Shown piece after piece: positions 54,617 through 63,023 of a stretch of 64,000 nucleotides of DNA. The stretch covers positions 62,001 to 126,000 of the forward strand of contig NZ_CP046244.1 in the NCBI RefSeq assembly GCF_009735625.1, in the 5' to 3' direction. The stretch comes from Moorella glycerini (GTDB lineage: Bacteria > Bacillota > DSM-521 > Neomoorellales > Neomoorellaceae). Each line of letters begins with the position of its first letter. Position 1 is the first letter of the stretch. The notes under the pieces are model-generated. The model had not been told where the DNA came from. It searched no databases and was given only the letters and a program-made list of their open reading frames with translations. The translations under genes and the position numbers were made by a program.

Positions 54617-55492
54617 TTATTTACCTTTTTTTCTTTTACCGCCATTATTTAAAGGAAAACAATCGTTATCAATAATTTCTTCGGTGATCTTTAAAGGTTG
54701 ATGGACACGGGGCAGTCCTAGTTTAATCATTAGCAAGAACAGGCTGTCGATAATACAGAGCTGGGACACCCTGAACTCCATGGTCCCGGTAAACTCGGAT
54801 AAATAGCTGGCTGCCCCATAAAGGCTCAAATCACTCATCCTGGCTATAGGTGAACTGGAGTTATTGGTCAGGGAAATAATCGTCGCGCCGGTTGCCCTGG
54901 CAATTTTTAAGGCCTCGACGATGCTTTTACTGGCCCCGCTAAAGGAAAAGGCCCAGGCCACATCCCCCGGCTGGCATAAAGCGACGCGGAATTTTTGTTC
55001 CCGCTGGTCCTGGGGCAGGTGGCAGTTCAGGCCCAAGCGCAGTAATTTATGATAGGCATCCAAGGCAGGCACTAGGGCCCCCCCACTGGCCAGGAGGGTA
55101 ACCTGCCTGGACTGGAACAGCGTTTCGGCCACCTGGACCAGCGTGGGGATATCCATTCCCGCCAGGGTAGTCTGGATGGCGTTTATCTCCTTATCTTGTA
55201 CTTTTCTAATGATACTTTGGGGATCATCTGTTTCAGTAATACCGTAGCTCTGGCCAGGTGGTATGGTAAGGGCTTCCCGGGCGAGATTCAGGCGCAGGTC
55301 GCGATAACTTTTTAAATTTAACCGCTGGCAGAGACGGATCACCGTTGTTTTACTGGTCTGGGCTTTGGAGGCCAGTTCAGCAATGGTCATACGGGCGCAG
55401 GCAGCCGGGTCGTGGAGAATAACATCCCCTACTGCCCTTTCGGAAGGCGGTAGTTGTTCCAGAATTAACTGTAAGCCGGCAATAACCGCCAA
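54617..55492 (-). CDS. RpiR-family transcriptional regulator
   Basis: 291 residues. N-terminal HTH (LPPSERAVGDVILHDPAACARMTIAELASKAQTSKTTVIRLCQRL) and a C-terminal SIS sugar-phosphate-type domain (about 125-260, SFSGASKSIVEALKIARATGATIISLTN). First gene of the operon with the flavoprotein, ubiD and BMP genes, which it likely controls together with itself. TTG start, AGGTGA nine bases upstream. Confidence 0.9.
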   Translation of the reverse strand: MAVIAGLQLILEQLPPSERAVGDVILHDPAACARMTIAELASKAQTSKTTVIRLCQRLNLKSYRDLRLNLAREALTIPPGQSYGITETDDPQSIIRKVQDKEINAIQTTLAGMDIPTLVQVAETLFQSRQVTLLASGGALVPALDAYHKLLRLGLNCHLPQDQREQKFRVALCQPGDVAWAFSFSGASKSIVEALKIARATGATIISLTNNSSSPIARMSDLSLYGAASYLSEFTGTMEFRVSQLCIIDSLFLLMIKLGLPRVHQPLKITEEIIDNDCFPLNNGGKRKKGK

Positions 55493-55507
55493 GATAAAAT
55501 CACCTGC

Positions 55508-55544
55508 GTAACTTTGTTACTTATATTGTCGTTTTACTTCGTAA
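55508..55544 (-). promoter_or_regulatory. Promoter and palindromic operators upstream of rpiR
   Basis: Two palindromes, GTAACTTTGTTAC (55508-55520) and TTACTTCGTAA (55534-55544), share the half-site GTWAC/TTAC with 3-base spacers. On the minus strand a -10 TATAAG lies between them with TTAGTT 17 bases upstream. Their place over the promoter fits autoregulation by the RpiR protein. Confidence 0.6.
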
Positions 55545-55626
55545 CTAATTTACTATTATTCGCCATTAAATTTGTTTCTCCTTCTTCGTTTTGTTAACTT
55601 GATTAAATTTTCCGGGATTAATAGCA

Positions 55627-55666
55627 AAAACCTTCCCGGCTCCTTAATAAGAACCGGGAAGGTTTT
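55627..55666 (-). terminator. Terminator after hydA
   Basis: Perfect 13-base stem AAAACCTTCCCGG / CCGGGAAGGTTTT with a 14-base loop, 20 bases past the hydA stop, ending in T5 on the minus strand. It closes the hydrogenase operon. Confidence 0.85.
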
Positions 55667-55685
55667 GTTAGTCAAGCTTACCTTA

Positions 55686-57407
55686 TTAGTATTTCCCCCT
55701 TGACGTGTAGTGGGTATGGAGGAGGTGATGGGATTTTTCGCTTAAAGGTTTGCCCAGGAACTCGCGGTAGAGGGCCTGGACGGACGGGTTCTCATGGGAC
55801 TTGCGCAGGGGCATCTCGACGTCGGCCTGGTAGATGCCCTTGATGCGCTGCTCCCTGATAGCGGTATTGGTCGGGATGGGCTGCCCGCCGCCGCCGATGC
55901 AGCCGCCGGGGCAGCACATGATTTCAATAAAGTGGTACTGCTCCCCGGCCTTGACCCGCTCTAAAAGCTGCCGGGCATGGCCCAGGCTGTGGGCCACCGC
56001 CACCCGGACTTTGGTGCCCTCGATATCCACGGTGGCTTCCTTGATGCCGGTCAGGCCCCGGACATCGTGGAAGTCCAGGGCGGGCAGCGCTTTGCCGGTA
56101 ATCAGCTCATAAGCGGTGCGCAGGGCCGCCTCCATGACGCCGCCGGTGGCGCCGAAGATGACCGCCGCGCCTGTGGATTCGCCTAAAGGATCGTCGTACT
56201 GCTCTTCCGGGAGGCTATTGAAGTCAATGCCGGCCTCCCTGATCATGCGGGCCAGTTCGCGGGTAGTGAGGACATAGTCTACATCCCGGTAACCGCTATC
56301 AGTCATCTCCGGCCGCTGGCACTCGAACTTCTTGGCCGTGCAGGGCATGATGGAGACGACCACCATCCTGGCTGGATCTATACCCGCCTTCTGGGCATAG
56401 TAGGTCTTGGCCACGGCGCCGAACATCTGCTGGGGCGATTTACAGGTCGATACGTTAGGAATAAATTCGGGGTAGAAGTGTTCCATGAACTTGATCCAGC
56501 CCGGGCTGCAGGAGGTGATCAACGGCAGGGGGCCACCCTTGGTAAAGCGCTCAATAAACTCGGAGCCCTCTTCCATAATGGTCAGGTCGGCGGTAAAGTC
56601 GGTATCGAAGACCCGGTCAAAGCCCAGGCGCCTTAAAGCCGCCACCATCTGGCCGGTGTTGATGCTCCCCGGTGGCAGGCCGAATTCCTGGCCGATGGAC
56701 ACTCGCGTGGCCGGCGCCGTCTGGACGACGACGAATTTTTCCGGGTCGGCCAGGGCCGCCCAGACCTCACTGGTATAATCTTTTTCGTATAATGCCCCAA
56801 CAGGGCAGACCAGGGTACACTGGCCGCACTCGACGCAGGCGATGTTCAGGAGTTTATCCTGGAAGGCCGGGGCAATGATGGTATCAAAGCCGCGGCCCAT
56901 GGGGGCAATGGCCCTGACACCCTGGACCTTTTCGCACACGGCCACGCAACGGCGGCAGAGGATGCACTTGTCAGGTTCGCGAATCAGGGCCGGTGTGGAA
57001 TCGTCTATGGGGTACTCGCTTTTTCTGCCCTCAAAGCGGACCTGCCGGATCCCCAATTCCTGGGCCAGGGACTGCAGTTCGCAGTTCAGGTTGCGAATGC
57101 AGGTGGGGCATTCCATCTTATGGTTGGAAAGGAGTAGTTCTACATTAAGGCGCCGGGCCATCCTTACCCGCGGGCTGCTGGTCTTTACCACCATGCCGTC
57201 GGCTACCGGGGCTACACAGGAGGCCATCAGGTTCCTGGCCCCTTCCACTTCCACCACGCAGACCCGGCAGGCGCCGATCTCGTTGATGCCCTCCAGGTAA
57301 CAGAGGGTGGGAATGTGGATGCCGGCCTTCTCGGCGGCTTTCAAAATCGTCGTACCGGCCTCGACTTCCACCGGGATATTGTCAATGGTTAGTTTCACAG
57401 TACTCAC
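55686..57407 (-). CDS. hydA: [FeFe]-hydrogenase catalytic subunit HydA
   Basis: 573 residues. [2Fe-2S] Cys 36/47/50/64; His-Cys3 cluster H96/C100/C103/C109; two [4Fe-4S] sites C148/151/154/158 and C191/194/197/201; H-cluster motifs TSCSPGW (C300), MPCTAKK (C356) and a third motif MCCPGGC (C499, C503). The third motif usually reads MACPGGC, so C498 is an extra cysteine. Catalytic subunit of a cytoplasmic, electron-bifurcating hydrogenase that couples H2 with ferredoxin and NAD(H). GTG start, GGAGG eight bases upstream. 23 bases after hydB. Confidence 0.95.
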   Translation of the reverse strand: MSTVKLTIDNIPVEVEAGTTILKAAEKAGIHIPTLCYLEGINEIGACRVCVVEVEGARNLMASCVAPVADGMVVKTSSPRVRMARRLNVELLLSNHKMECPTCIRNLNCELQSLAQELGIRQVRFEGRKSEYPIDDSTPALIREPDKCILCRRCVAVCEKVQGVRAIAPMGRGFDTIIAPAFQDKLLNIACVECGQCTLVCPVGALYEKDYTSEVWAALADPEKFVVVQTAPATRVSIGQEFGLPPGSINTGQMVAALRRLGFDRVFDTDFTADLTIMEEGSEFIERFTKGGPLPLITSCSPGWIKFMEHFYPEFIPNVSTCKSPQQMFGAVAKTYYAQKAGIDPARMVVVSIMPCTAKKFECQRPEMTDSGYRDVDYVLTTRELARMIREAGIDFNSLPEEQYDDPLGESTGAAVIFGATGGVMEAALRTAYELITGKALPALDFHDVRGLTGIKEATVDIEGTKVRVAVAHSLGHARQLLERVKAGEQYHFIEIMCCPGGCIGGGGQPIPTNTAIREQRIKGIYQADVEMPLRKSHENPSVQALYREFLGKPLSEKSHHLLHTHYTSRGKY

Positions 57408-57430
57408 TTTCTTCGCCTCCTATCTTCCGC

Positions 57431-60400
57431 TTATTCCCGCACGTCGCAGCGCAGGCAGCGGGACGCCTCGGCCACAGCCGCATCCAGGTCATAGCCCAGC
57501 TCTACCTCGGCAAAGCCCGCCAGGCGTTCTGCCAGGTCGAGGCTTGCCGCCACTTCCCGGGCCGTCTTTTCTTCGATAACCGGCGCCGTCCGCTGGCGTT
57601 TAATTTCCATCTCAGGCACAATCACGCCGTCGCCGCCGAGATACCGGTCAATGGCGGCCGCCGCCCGCTTACCGGCAGCAATGGCGCCGATGACGGTATC
57701 CGGGCCAGCCACACAGTCACCGCCGGCAAAGACACCGGGCAACCGGGTGGCACCGGTCTTCTCGTCAGCCACCACCGTACCGGTACGGCTTACTTCTACC
57801 CCGGCCGGGATACTCGCAGGATCCACCGTCTGGCCGATGGCCGCAATGACAACGTCCACCGGCAGGGTGAAGTCGGCTCCTTCGATGGGTACCGGCCGCC
57901 GCCGGCCGCTGCGGTCGAATTCACCCATGCGCATGCGGGCGCAACGTATGGCCGTAACCCTGCCGTTTTCGCCCAGGATGGCCACCGGGCTGGCCTGGCA
58001 GTTGATCTTGACGCCTTCTTTTTCCGCCTCGTGGATCTCCTCGCGCAGGGCCGGCATATCGTCCTTCTGGCGCCGGTAGATGATGTGCACCTCTTTGGCC
58101 CCCAGGCGCAGGGCCGAGCGGGCGGCGTCCATGGCCACGTTACCGCCGCCGATGACGGCAATCACTTTATCCTTTAACTCCGGCGCCTGGCCTAAGTTAA
58201 GCTGCCGTAAGAAGGTAGCCCCGGCATAAACACCCTCCAGCTCTTCGCCCGGTACCCCCAGCTTCTGGTCCTTATGGGCACCGACGGCCACAAAGACGGC
58301 TGCATACCCCCGGGCTTTAAGGTCGTCCAGGCTGAAGTCACGGCCCAGGGCCTTACCGGTCTGCAGGTCCACACCCAGTTCCAGAATAGTATCAATCTCC
58401 GCCTGGAGGGTTTTCTTCGGCAGGCGGTATTCGGGAATGCCCACGGCCATCATGCCGCCGGCCACCGGCAGGGCTTCAAAGACGGTCACGCTGTAGCCCT
58501 TCAGGGCCAGGTAGTAGGCTGCCGTCAGGCCCGCCGGGCCGGAGCCGATCACGGCGACCTTTTTGCCGTTGGGCGGCTTAATTTCCGGCCGTGGCCGCTG
58601 GCCGTTGAGCTTCATAGCATAATCGGCAGCAAAGCGCTTCAACTCGCGAATGGCCAGGGGCTGGTCGATCTTGGCCCGGTTGCACTTGCCCTCGCAGGGA
58701 TGGTTGCAGACCCGCCCACACACTACGGGGAAGGGATTCTCCCGCCGGATAACTTCGTAGGCCTCGGCAAAGCGCCGCTGGCGGATGAGGTCGATGTAAA
58801 TGGGCACATCCACGTTGGCCGGGCAGGTATTCTGGCACGGCGAGTTAAAGAGGGCCGCGCAGACGCTGGCCGGGCAGCGGTGCTCGCGGATGTGGGCCAG
58901 GTATTCATCCCGGAAGTATTTAATGGTACTCAGGACCGGGTTGGGCGCTGTCTGGCCCAGGCCACAGAGGGCCGTGTCCTTAATCTGCTGGCCCAGCTCC
59001 ACCAGCAGGTCGATATCTTCTTCTTTACCCTGGCCTTTGGAAATACGGTCCAGGATTTCCAGCATGCGGGTGGTACCGATGCGGCAGGGGGTACACTTGC
59101 CGCAGGACTCGTCTTTGACAAAGTCCAGGAAGAACTTCGCCAGGTCCACCATGCAGGTGTCTTCGTCCATGATAATCAACCCGCCGGAACCCATAATGGT
59201 CCCCAGGGCTGTCAGGGATTCATAGTCAATAGGGGTGTTCAAGTATTCCGCCGGGATGCAGCCGCCGGAAGGCCCGCCCGTCTGGGCCGCCTTGAACTTC
59301 TTGCCGTCGGGAATGCCGCCGCCGATGTCGTAGATGACCTCGCCCAGGGAGGTGCCCATAGGAATCTCCACCAGGCCGTTGTTGTTAATCTTCCCGGCCA
59401 GGGCGAAGACCTTGGTCCCCTTGCTCTTTTCGGTACCGATGCTGGCAAACCATTCCCAGCCCTCGCGGATAATGGTCGGTATATTGGCCAGGGTCTCCAC
59501 GTTGTTGATGACGGTGGGCTTGCCCCAGAGGCCGGATACGGCCGGGAAAGGCGGCCGCGGCCGCGGTTCACCCCGGCGCCCCTCGATGGAGGCCAGTAAT
59601 GCCGTTTCTTCGCCGCAGACAAAGGCGCCGGCGCCCAGGCGGATATCGATGTCAAAGTCAAAGCCCGAGTTAAAGAGGTTCTTGCCCAGGAGGCCCTTCT
59701 CCCGCGCCTGCTCGATGGCTATCTTCAACCGGTTCACGGCAATCGGGTATTCTGCGCGTACGTAGATATAACCCTGGCTGGCACCGATGGCGTAACCGCC
59801 GATGGCCAGTCCCTCCAGGACGGCATGGGGATCACCCTCCAGGATACTGCGGTCCATAAAGGCCCCCGGGTCGCCCTCGTCGGCATTGCAGACGATATAT
59901 TTAACCGGTCCCGGTGAGCGGTGAGCAAACTCCCATTTGAGGCCGGTGGGGAAACCGCCGCCGCCCCGGCCGCGCAGGCCGGACTTTTTGATGACCTCGA
60001 TAACCTCACCGGGGGTCATGGTAGTCAGGACTTTACCCAGGGCCTGGTAACCGTCCCGCGCGATATATTCATCAATGGATTCCGGATTTATAAGGCCGCA
60101 GTTGCGCAGGGCAATGCGCACCTGGTGTTTGAAGAAAGGAATTTCTTCAAAGGCCTGGACGGCTGCTTCCGTCTCCGGCTGCTTGTAGAGCTTGCGCTCC
60201 AGCACCCGGCCCTTGATAAAGTGCTCTTCCACCAGTTCCGGGACATCCTCCGGGTGCACCTGGGTGTAGAAAACCCCTTCCGGGTAAACCATCATATTGG
60301 GCCCAAAGCGGCAGAAACCGAAACAACCGGTGTCGACGACCTGGATTTCCTTATCCAGGCCGCGGGCCTTGAGCTCCCGGATAAGGGCCTCTTTAGTTGC

Positions 60401-60466
60401 CGGGCTTTCCGAAGCCGTACATCCGGTGCCGGCGCAGACCAGGACGTGGGCACGATAAAATTCCAT
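57431..60466 (-). CDS. hydB: HydB-like flavoprotein: NuoF fused to a GltD-type oxidoreductase
   Basis: 1011 residues, about 400 longer than usual HydB. Residues 1-100 are a thioredoxin-like [2Fe-2S] domain (C11, C16, C48, C52). About 110-520 is NuoF with [27 protein letters not shown] (FMN/NADH) and a [4Fe-4S] motif [11 protein letters not shown]. From about 550 comes a cysteine-rich linker ([25 protein letters not shown]) and a GltD/NfnB-like FAD-NAD(P) module with [26 protein letters not shown] and GVFAGGDC. The C-terminal [12 protein letters not shown] ends it. An electron-bifurcating diaphorase with a second flavin site seems likely. ATG; GGGGAAGAG upstream. Confidence 0.92.
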   Translation of the reverse strand: MEFYRAHVLVCAGTGCTASESPATKEALIRELKARGLDKEIQVVDTGCFGFCRFGPNMMVYPEGVFYTQVHPEDVPELVEEHFIKGRVLERKLYKQPETEAAVQAFEEIPFFKHQVRIALRNCGLINPESIDEYIARDGYQALGKVLTTMTPGEVIEVIKKSGLRGRGGGGFPTGLKWEFAHRSPGPVKYIVCNADEGDPGAFMDRSILEGDPHAVLEGLAIGGYAIGASQGYIYVRAEYPIAVNRLKIAIEQAREKGLLGKNLFNSGFDFDIDIRLGAGAFVCGEETALLASIEGRRGEPRPRPPFPAVSGLWGKPTVINNVETLANIPTIIREGWEWFASIGTEKSKGTKVFALAGKINNNGLVEIPMGTSLGEVIYDIGGGIPDGKKFKAAQTGGPSGGCIPAEYLNTPIDYESLTALGTIMGSGGLIIMDEDTCMVDLAKFFLDFVKDESCGKCTPCRIGTTRMLEILDRISKGQGKEEDIDLLVELGQQIKDTALCGLGQTAPNPVLSTIKYFRDEYLAHIREHRCPASVCAALFNSPCQNTCPANVDVPIYIDLIRQRRFAEAYEVIRRENPFPVVCGRVCNHPCEGKCNRAKIDQPLAIRELKRFAADYAMKLNGQRPRPEIKPPNGKKVAVIGSGPAGLTAAYYLALKGYSVTVFEALPVAGGMMAVGIPEYRLPKKTLQAEIDTILELGVDLQTGKALGRDFSLDDLKARGYAAVFVAVGAHKDQKLGVPGEELEGVYAGATFLRQLNLGQAPELKDKVIAVIGGGNVAMDAARSALRLGAKEVHIIYRRQKDDMPALREEIHEAEKEGVKINCQASPVAILGENGRVTAIRCARMRMGEFDRSGRRRPVPIEGADFTLPVDVVIAAIGQTVDPASIPAGVEVSRTGTVVADEKTGATRLPGVFAGGDCVAGPDTVIGAIAAGKRAAAAIDRYLGGDGVIVPEMEIKRQRTAPVIEEKTAREVAASLDLAERLAGFAEVELGYDLDAAVAEASRCLRCDVRE

Positions 60467-60838
60467 TTACTCTTCCCCCCTGTTAACAACCCATTCGCTG
60501 ATCACAATCCCGTTAACTACATGCTGGGCGACAATCTGCCGCGCCTTATTGGCATCCACTTTGCCGTAGGTCACCCGCGGCTTCCCCGGCAGGATGACGT
60601 CCACCAGGGGTTCCTGGGCGCAGAGGCCGATGCATCCCGTCTGGGTTACGTCCACATTGGTGAGGCGGCGCTTGCCCAGCTCATCAAGGATAGCGCTCAT
60701 AACCTCCCGCGCGCCCGCGGCAATGCCGCAGGTGCCCATACCGACGACAATTTTAGCCTTTTGACCCGCCTCCCGCAGGCGGATGGCTTCCAGCTGGGTT
60801 TCTTTAATCTTTTGCAGTTCTTCCAGGGACTTGATCAC
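60467..60838 (-). CDS. Thioredoxin-like [2Fe-2S] ferredoxin
   Basis: 123 residues. Coiled N-terminus, then VGMGTCGIAAGAREV and VTQTGCIGLCAQEPLVDV: four cysteines in the pattern of the NuoE C-terminal / thioredoxin-like ferredoxin fold (first pair with only one visible Cys, then C-x3-C). Small subunits of this kind accompany HydABC-type hydrogenases. GTG overlaps the ATPase stop by four bases and its end abuts the hydB ATG, so translation is coupled. Confidence 0.85.
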   Translation of the reverse strand: MIKSLEELQKIKETQLEAIRLREAGQKAKIVVGMGTCGIAAGAREVMSAILDELGKRRLTNVDVTQTGCIGLCAQEPLVDVILPGKPRVTYGKVDANKARQIVAQHVVNGIVISEWVVNRGEE

Positions 60839-61389
60839 TTGCCTTCACCTCCGTACAATTCTGCCACTCCTTTATTGATATAGCGCTGGATCCAGTCCAG
60901 GACCGGCCCGCAGTTTAAAGGTACCTCGCCCAGGTGCAGCTGCAACCAGGCGGAAGAAAACTTGAATTCCTTTTGCCCCCGGCGGTGGTGGTAAACAAGT
61001 TCTACCGGTTCTTCCCGGCTCAAAGCAGCGGCGATGGTCGCTCCCATATCACCCAAGGGCGGCAGGTCCGGGTGGCTCAGTTTCATGGTAGCCACCACCC
61101 GGGTCCCCTGGCCCGGCCGGGATTCCAGCGTAACGTTTCCCCCACACTGGGCCGCCGTAGCCTGGAAGAGGGGCAACCCCAGGCCTACCTTCCGGGTAGT
61201 CCGTGTGGTGTAAAAGGGGTCCAGGGCCTTTTGCAAGGTTTCGGCCCCCATACCGCGGCCGTCATCCCGGACCTCAATGGTCAACAGGTCCCGGTCCTCA
61301 TCCTCTTCAATGGTAATGAGGATCTGTCGCGCCCCGGCGGCCAGGGCATTTTCCAGGAGATCCAGAATATGCAGGGCCAGTTCTTCCAT
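60835..61389 (-). CDS. Free-standing histidine-kinase-like ATPase
   Basis: 184 residues. GHKL fold alone: N-box HILDLLENALAAGA, G1 DDGRGMG, and FYTTRTTRKVGLGLPLF (G2 and lid); it has no dimerisation/phospho-His domain and no sensor. After residue 110 comes a small domain of unknown type. Such ATPases recur between hydC and hydB genes in Clostridia; it could phosphorylate a partner, or act like an anti-sigma factor kinase (inference). ATG four bases after hydC; weak ribosome site. Confidence 0.85.
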   Translation of the reverse strand: MEELALHILDLLENALAAGARQILITIEEDEDRDLLTIEVRDDGRGMGAETLQKALDPFYTTRTTRKVGLGLPLFQATAAQCGGNVTLESRPGQGTRVVATMKLSHPDLPPLGDMGATIAAALSREEPVELVYHHRRGQKEFKFSSAWLQLHLGEVPLNCGPVLDWIQRYINKGVAELYGGEGK

Positions 61390-61393
61390 GGCT

Positions 61394-61867
61394 TTACTGG
61401 TACTGCTTTAATACGGCTACCGCCGTATCCGGCTTCAACAGCCCGTGGGCGCGCTTGTTGACGGTCATCACCGGACCCAGGCCGCAGGCCCCGAGACACC
61501 GGACAACTTCCAGGGAAAACTTGCCGTCGTCGGTGCTGTCCCCGGCTTTGATGCCCAGTTCCTTCTCTAGGCGCTCCAGGATCTCCGGGGAGCCCTTGAC
61601 GTAGCAGGCCGTACCCTTGCAGACGGAAACCTGGTATTTGCCCTTGGGCTTGACGGTAAAATGGTGGTAGAAGGAAATGACGCTGTAGACTTCCGTCAGG
61701 GACACTCCCAGACCTTCGGCTATAGCCACCTGGACCTGGCGGGGCAGGTAGCCGATGAGATCCTGGGCCTGGTGGAGAACCTCGATCAAATCGGATGGCC
61801 GGCCGCGGTGGGCGGCGATAATCTTATCGAGCTCCTCCCATTTGGCTTCGCATTGACAGGCTTCCAT
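61394..61867 (-). CDS. hydC: HydC / NuoE-type [2Fe-2S] subunit
   Basis: 157 residues. Helical N-terminus (QAQDLIGYLPRQVQVAIAEGLGVSLTEVYSVISFYHHF), thioredoxin-like ferredoxin domain with CKGTACYVKG and CLGACGLGP (C-x4-C, C-x3-C). Electron-entry subunit of the bifurcating hydrogenase. ATG with AAGGAGG nine bases upstream. The 57-base gap before it carries no evident terminator. Confidence 0.93.
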   Translation of the reverse strand: MEACQCEAKWEELDKIIAAHRGRPSDLIEVLHQAQDLIGYLPRQVQVAIAEGLGVSLTEVYSVISFYHHFTVKPKGKYQVSVCKGTACYVKGSPEILERLEKELGIKAGDSTDDGKFSLEVVRCLGACGLGPVMTVNKRAHGLLKPDTAVAVLKQYQ

Positions 61868-61924
61868 AACACAATACCTCCTTGAAAGAATGGTTTTTAC
61901 AGAATACCGAACTCAAAATGTTAT

Positions 61925-62680
61925 TTATCTGAAATTATCCCTTTGGCCTACCACCACCTTAAATTGCTGTCGTCTTAAGGATTGATGAAGTGACTTCAGA
62001 TTGATTTCCTCCACGAAATCAAATATGGTAACCCGGCGGCCGATATCTTTTAAGTAATGGGCATCAGAAGCGACCGTCAGGGGCCAACCGGCCAGGGTCG
62101 GAAATTGCTTTAAGGCCTCATCGGGATATAGCAGGCCCAGCTCCATGGCCGCAAACGGCAGTCCTTCTGGTATCAACCCGAGGTGGCCCAACAGGCCGTA
62201 TGATGGCCGGTCCACATGGGCCGGTATACAAACGCCGCCACGCCCGCTTACCTCCCTGACCACCTCTTCCAACCCCATGTCGACACTTGTCAGGAGAAGC
62301 CTTTTTTCCCGTCCTATCTCCCTCCCGGCAGCATCCAAAAGCAACTGGCAACCGAAATACTCTTCCCGGTTTTCTTCGGCAGGTAGACGTTGGTATACTA
62401 TTGATTGCCATTCCAGGGCCTCTGCCGCACTATTGAAGAGGCAAACCAGATGCACGTCTTCCCTTGTCTGAACTTCCAAACCCGCGAGAACTATAAGCCC
62501 CGTCCCCCGGGCGGCTTCCTGGACGGCCGCTATATTCCCGGCGCTGTTGTGATCGGTAACGGCTATAAGCTGCAGTCCCGCCATAATGGCGGCGGCCACA
62601 ATCCGGGGCGGCGTCATCTCTTCCCCGGCGCAGGGCGACAGGGCGGTATGGATGTGGAGATCGGCACGGTAGAAGGTCAT
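61925..62680 (-). CDS. PHP-domain phosphoesterase
   Basis: 251 residues from ATG 62680, giving MTFYRADLHIHTALSPCAG; a longer frame adds 16 residues with no ribosome site. Metal ligands: DLHIHT, VTDHNSAGN, LAGLEVQ (Glu), CIPAHVDRPSYG and the final ASDAHYL. PHP proteins hydrolyse phosphoesters, including nucleotides; a 5'-phosphatase-like YciV member is the nearest type. Probably part of the hydrogenase operon; its role there is unknown. Confidence 0.9.
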   Translation of the reverse strand: MTFYRADLHIHTALSPCAGEEMTPPRIVAAAIMAGLQLIAVTDHNSAGNIAAVQEAARGTGLIVLAGLEVQTREDVHLVCLFNSAAEALEWQSIVYQRLPAEENREEYFGCQLLLDAAGREIGREKRLLLTSVDMGLEEVVREVSGRGGVCIPAHVDRPSYGLLGHLGLIPEGLPFAAMELGLLYPDEALKQFPTLAGWPLTVASDAHYLKDIGRRVTIFDFVEEINLKSLHQSLRRQQFKVVVGQRDNFR

Positions 62681-62684
62681 ATGC

Positions 62685-63023
62685 TCACTTCTCATTAAGG
62701 AGCTGATAAAGCCGGCCGGCCATTTCAAAAGTAGAATGGGGGGTTTGCAGAAGGGGAAGGCCTTCTGCCTCGGCCTTGCGGCAAACCTCCGGCGGAATGC
62801 CCCTGCCGCCGGTGAATACCACCCCCGCTGCTCCGGTCAGAAGGGCAACGGCCACTACGTTCATATGGGTCTGCAGGGTTAGCCAGAGACATCCGGGCGT
62901 ACCGTTGGCCATAAAATCGCTGATCAGGTCGGAACAGTAACCGCCGATAACTTCCCTGTCCAGGGCCTTTTCCCCTGCTAATACTTGTAAATGCAGGCGT
63001 TCAACGATTTCCCGAAGGCGCAT
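62685..63023 (-). CDS. DRTGG-domain protein
   Basis: 112 residues from ATG 63023 (AAGGGGAG eight bases upstream). The DRTGG fold is visible: LREIVERLHLQVLAGEKALDREVIGGYCSDLISDFMANG, then WLTLQTHMNVVAVALLTGAAGVVFTGG and LPLLQTPHSTFEMAGRLYQLL. DRTGG domains are of unknown function and are found next to CBS domains or HPr-kinase-like proteins; small stand-alone ones accompany hydrogenase clusters in Clostridia. Overlaps the upstream gene by 23 bases. Confidence 0.88.
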   Translation of the reverse strand: MRLREIVERLHLQVLAGEKALDREVIGGYCSDLISDFMANGTPGCLWLTLQTHMNVVAVALLTGAAGVVFTGGRGIPPEVCRKAEAEGLPLLQTPHSTFEMAGRLYQLLNEK

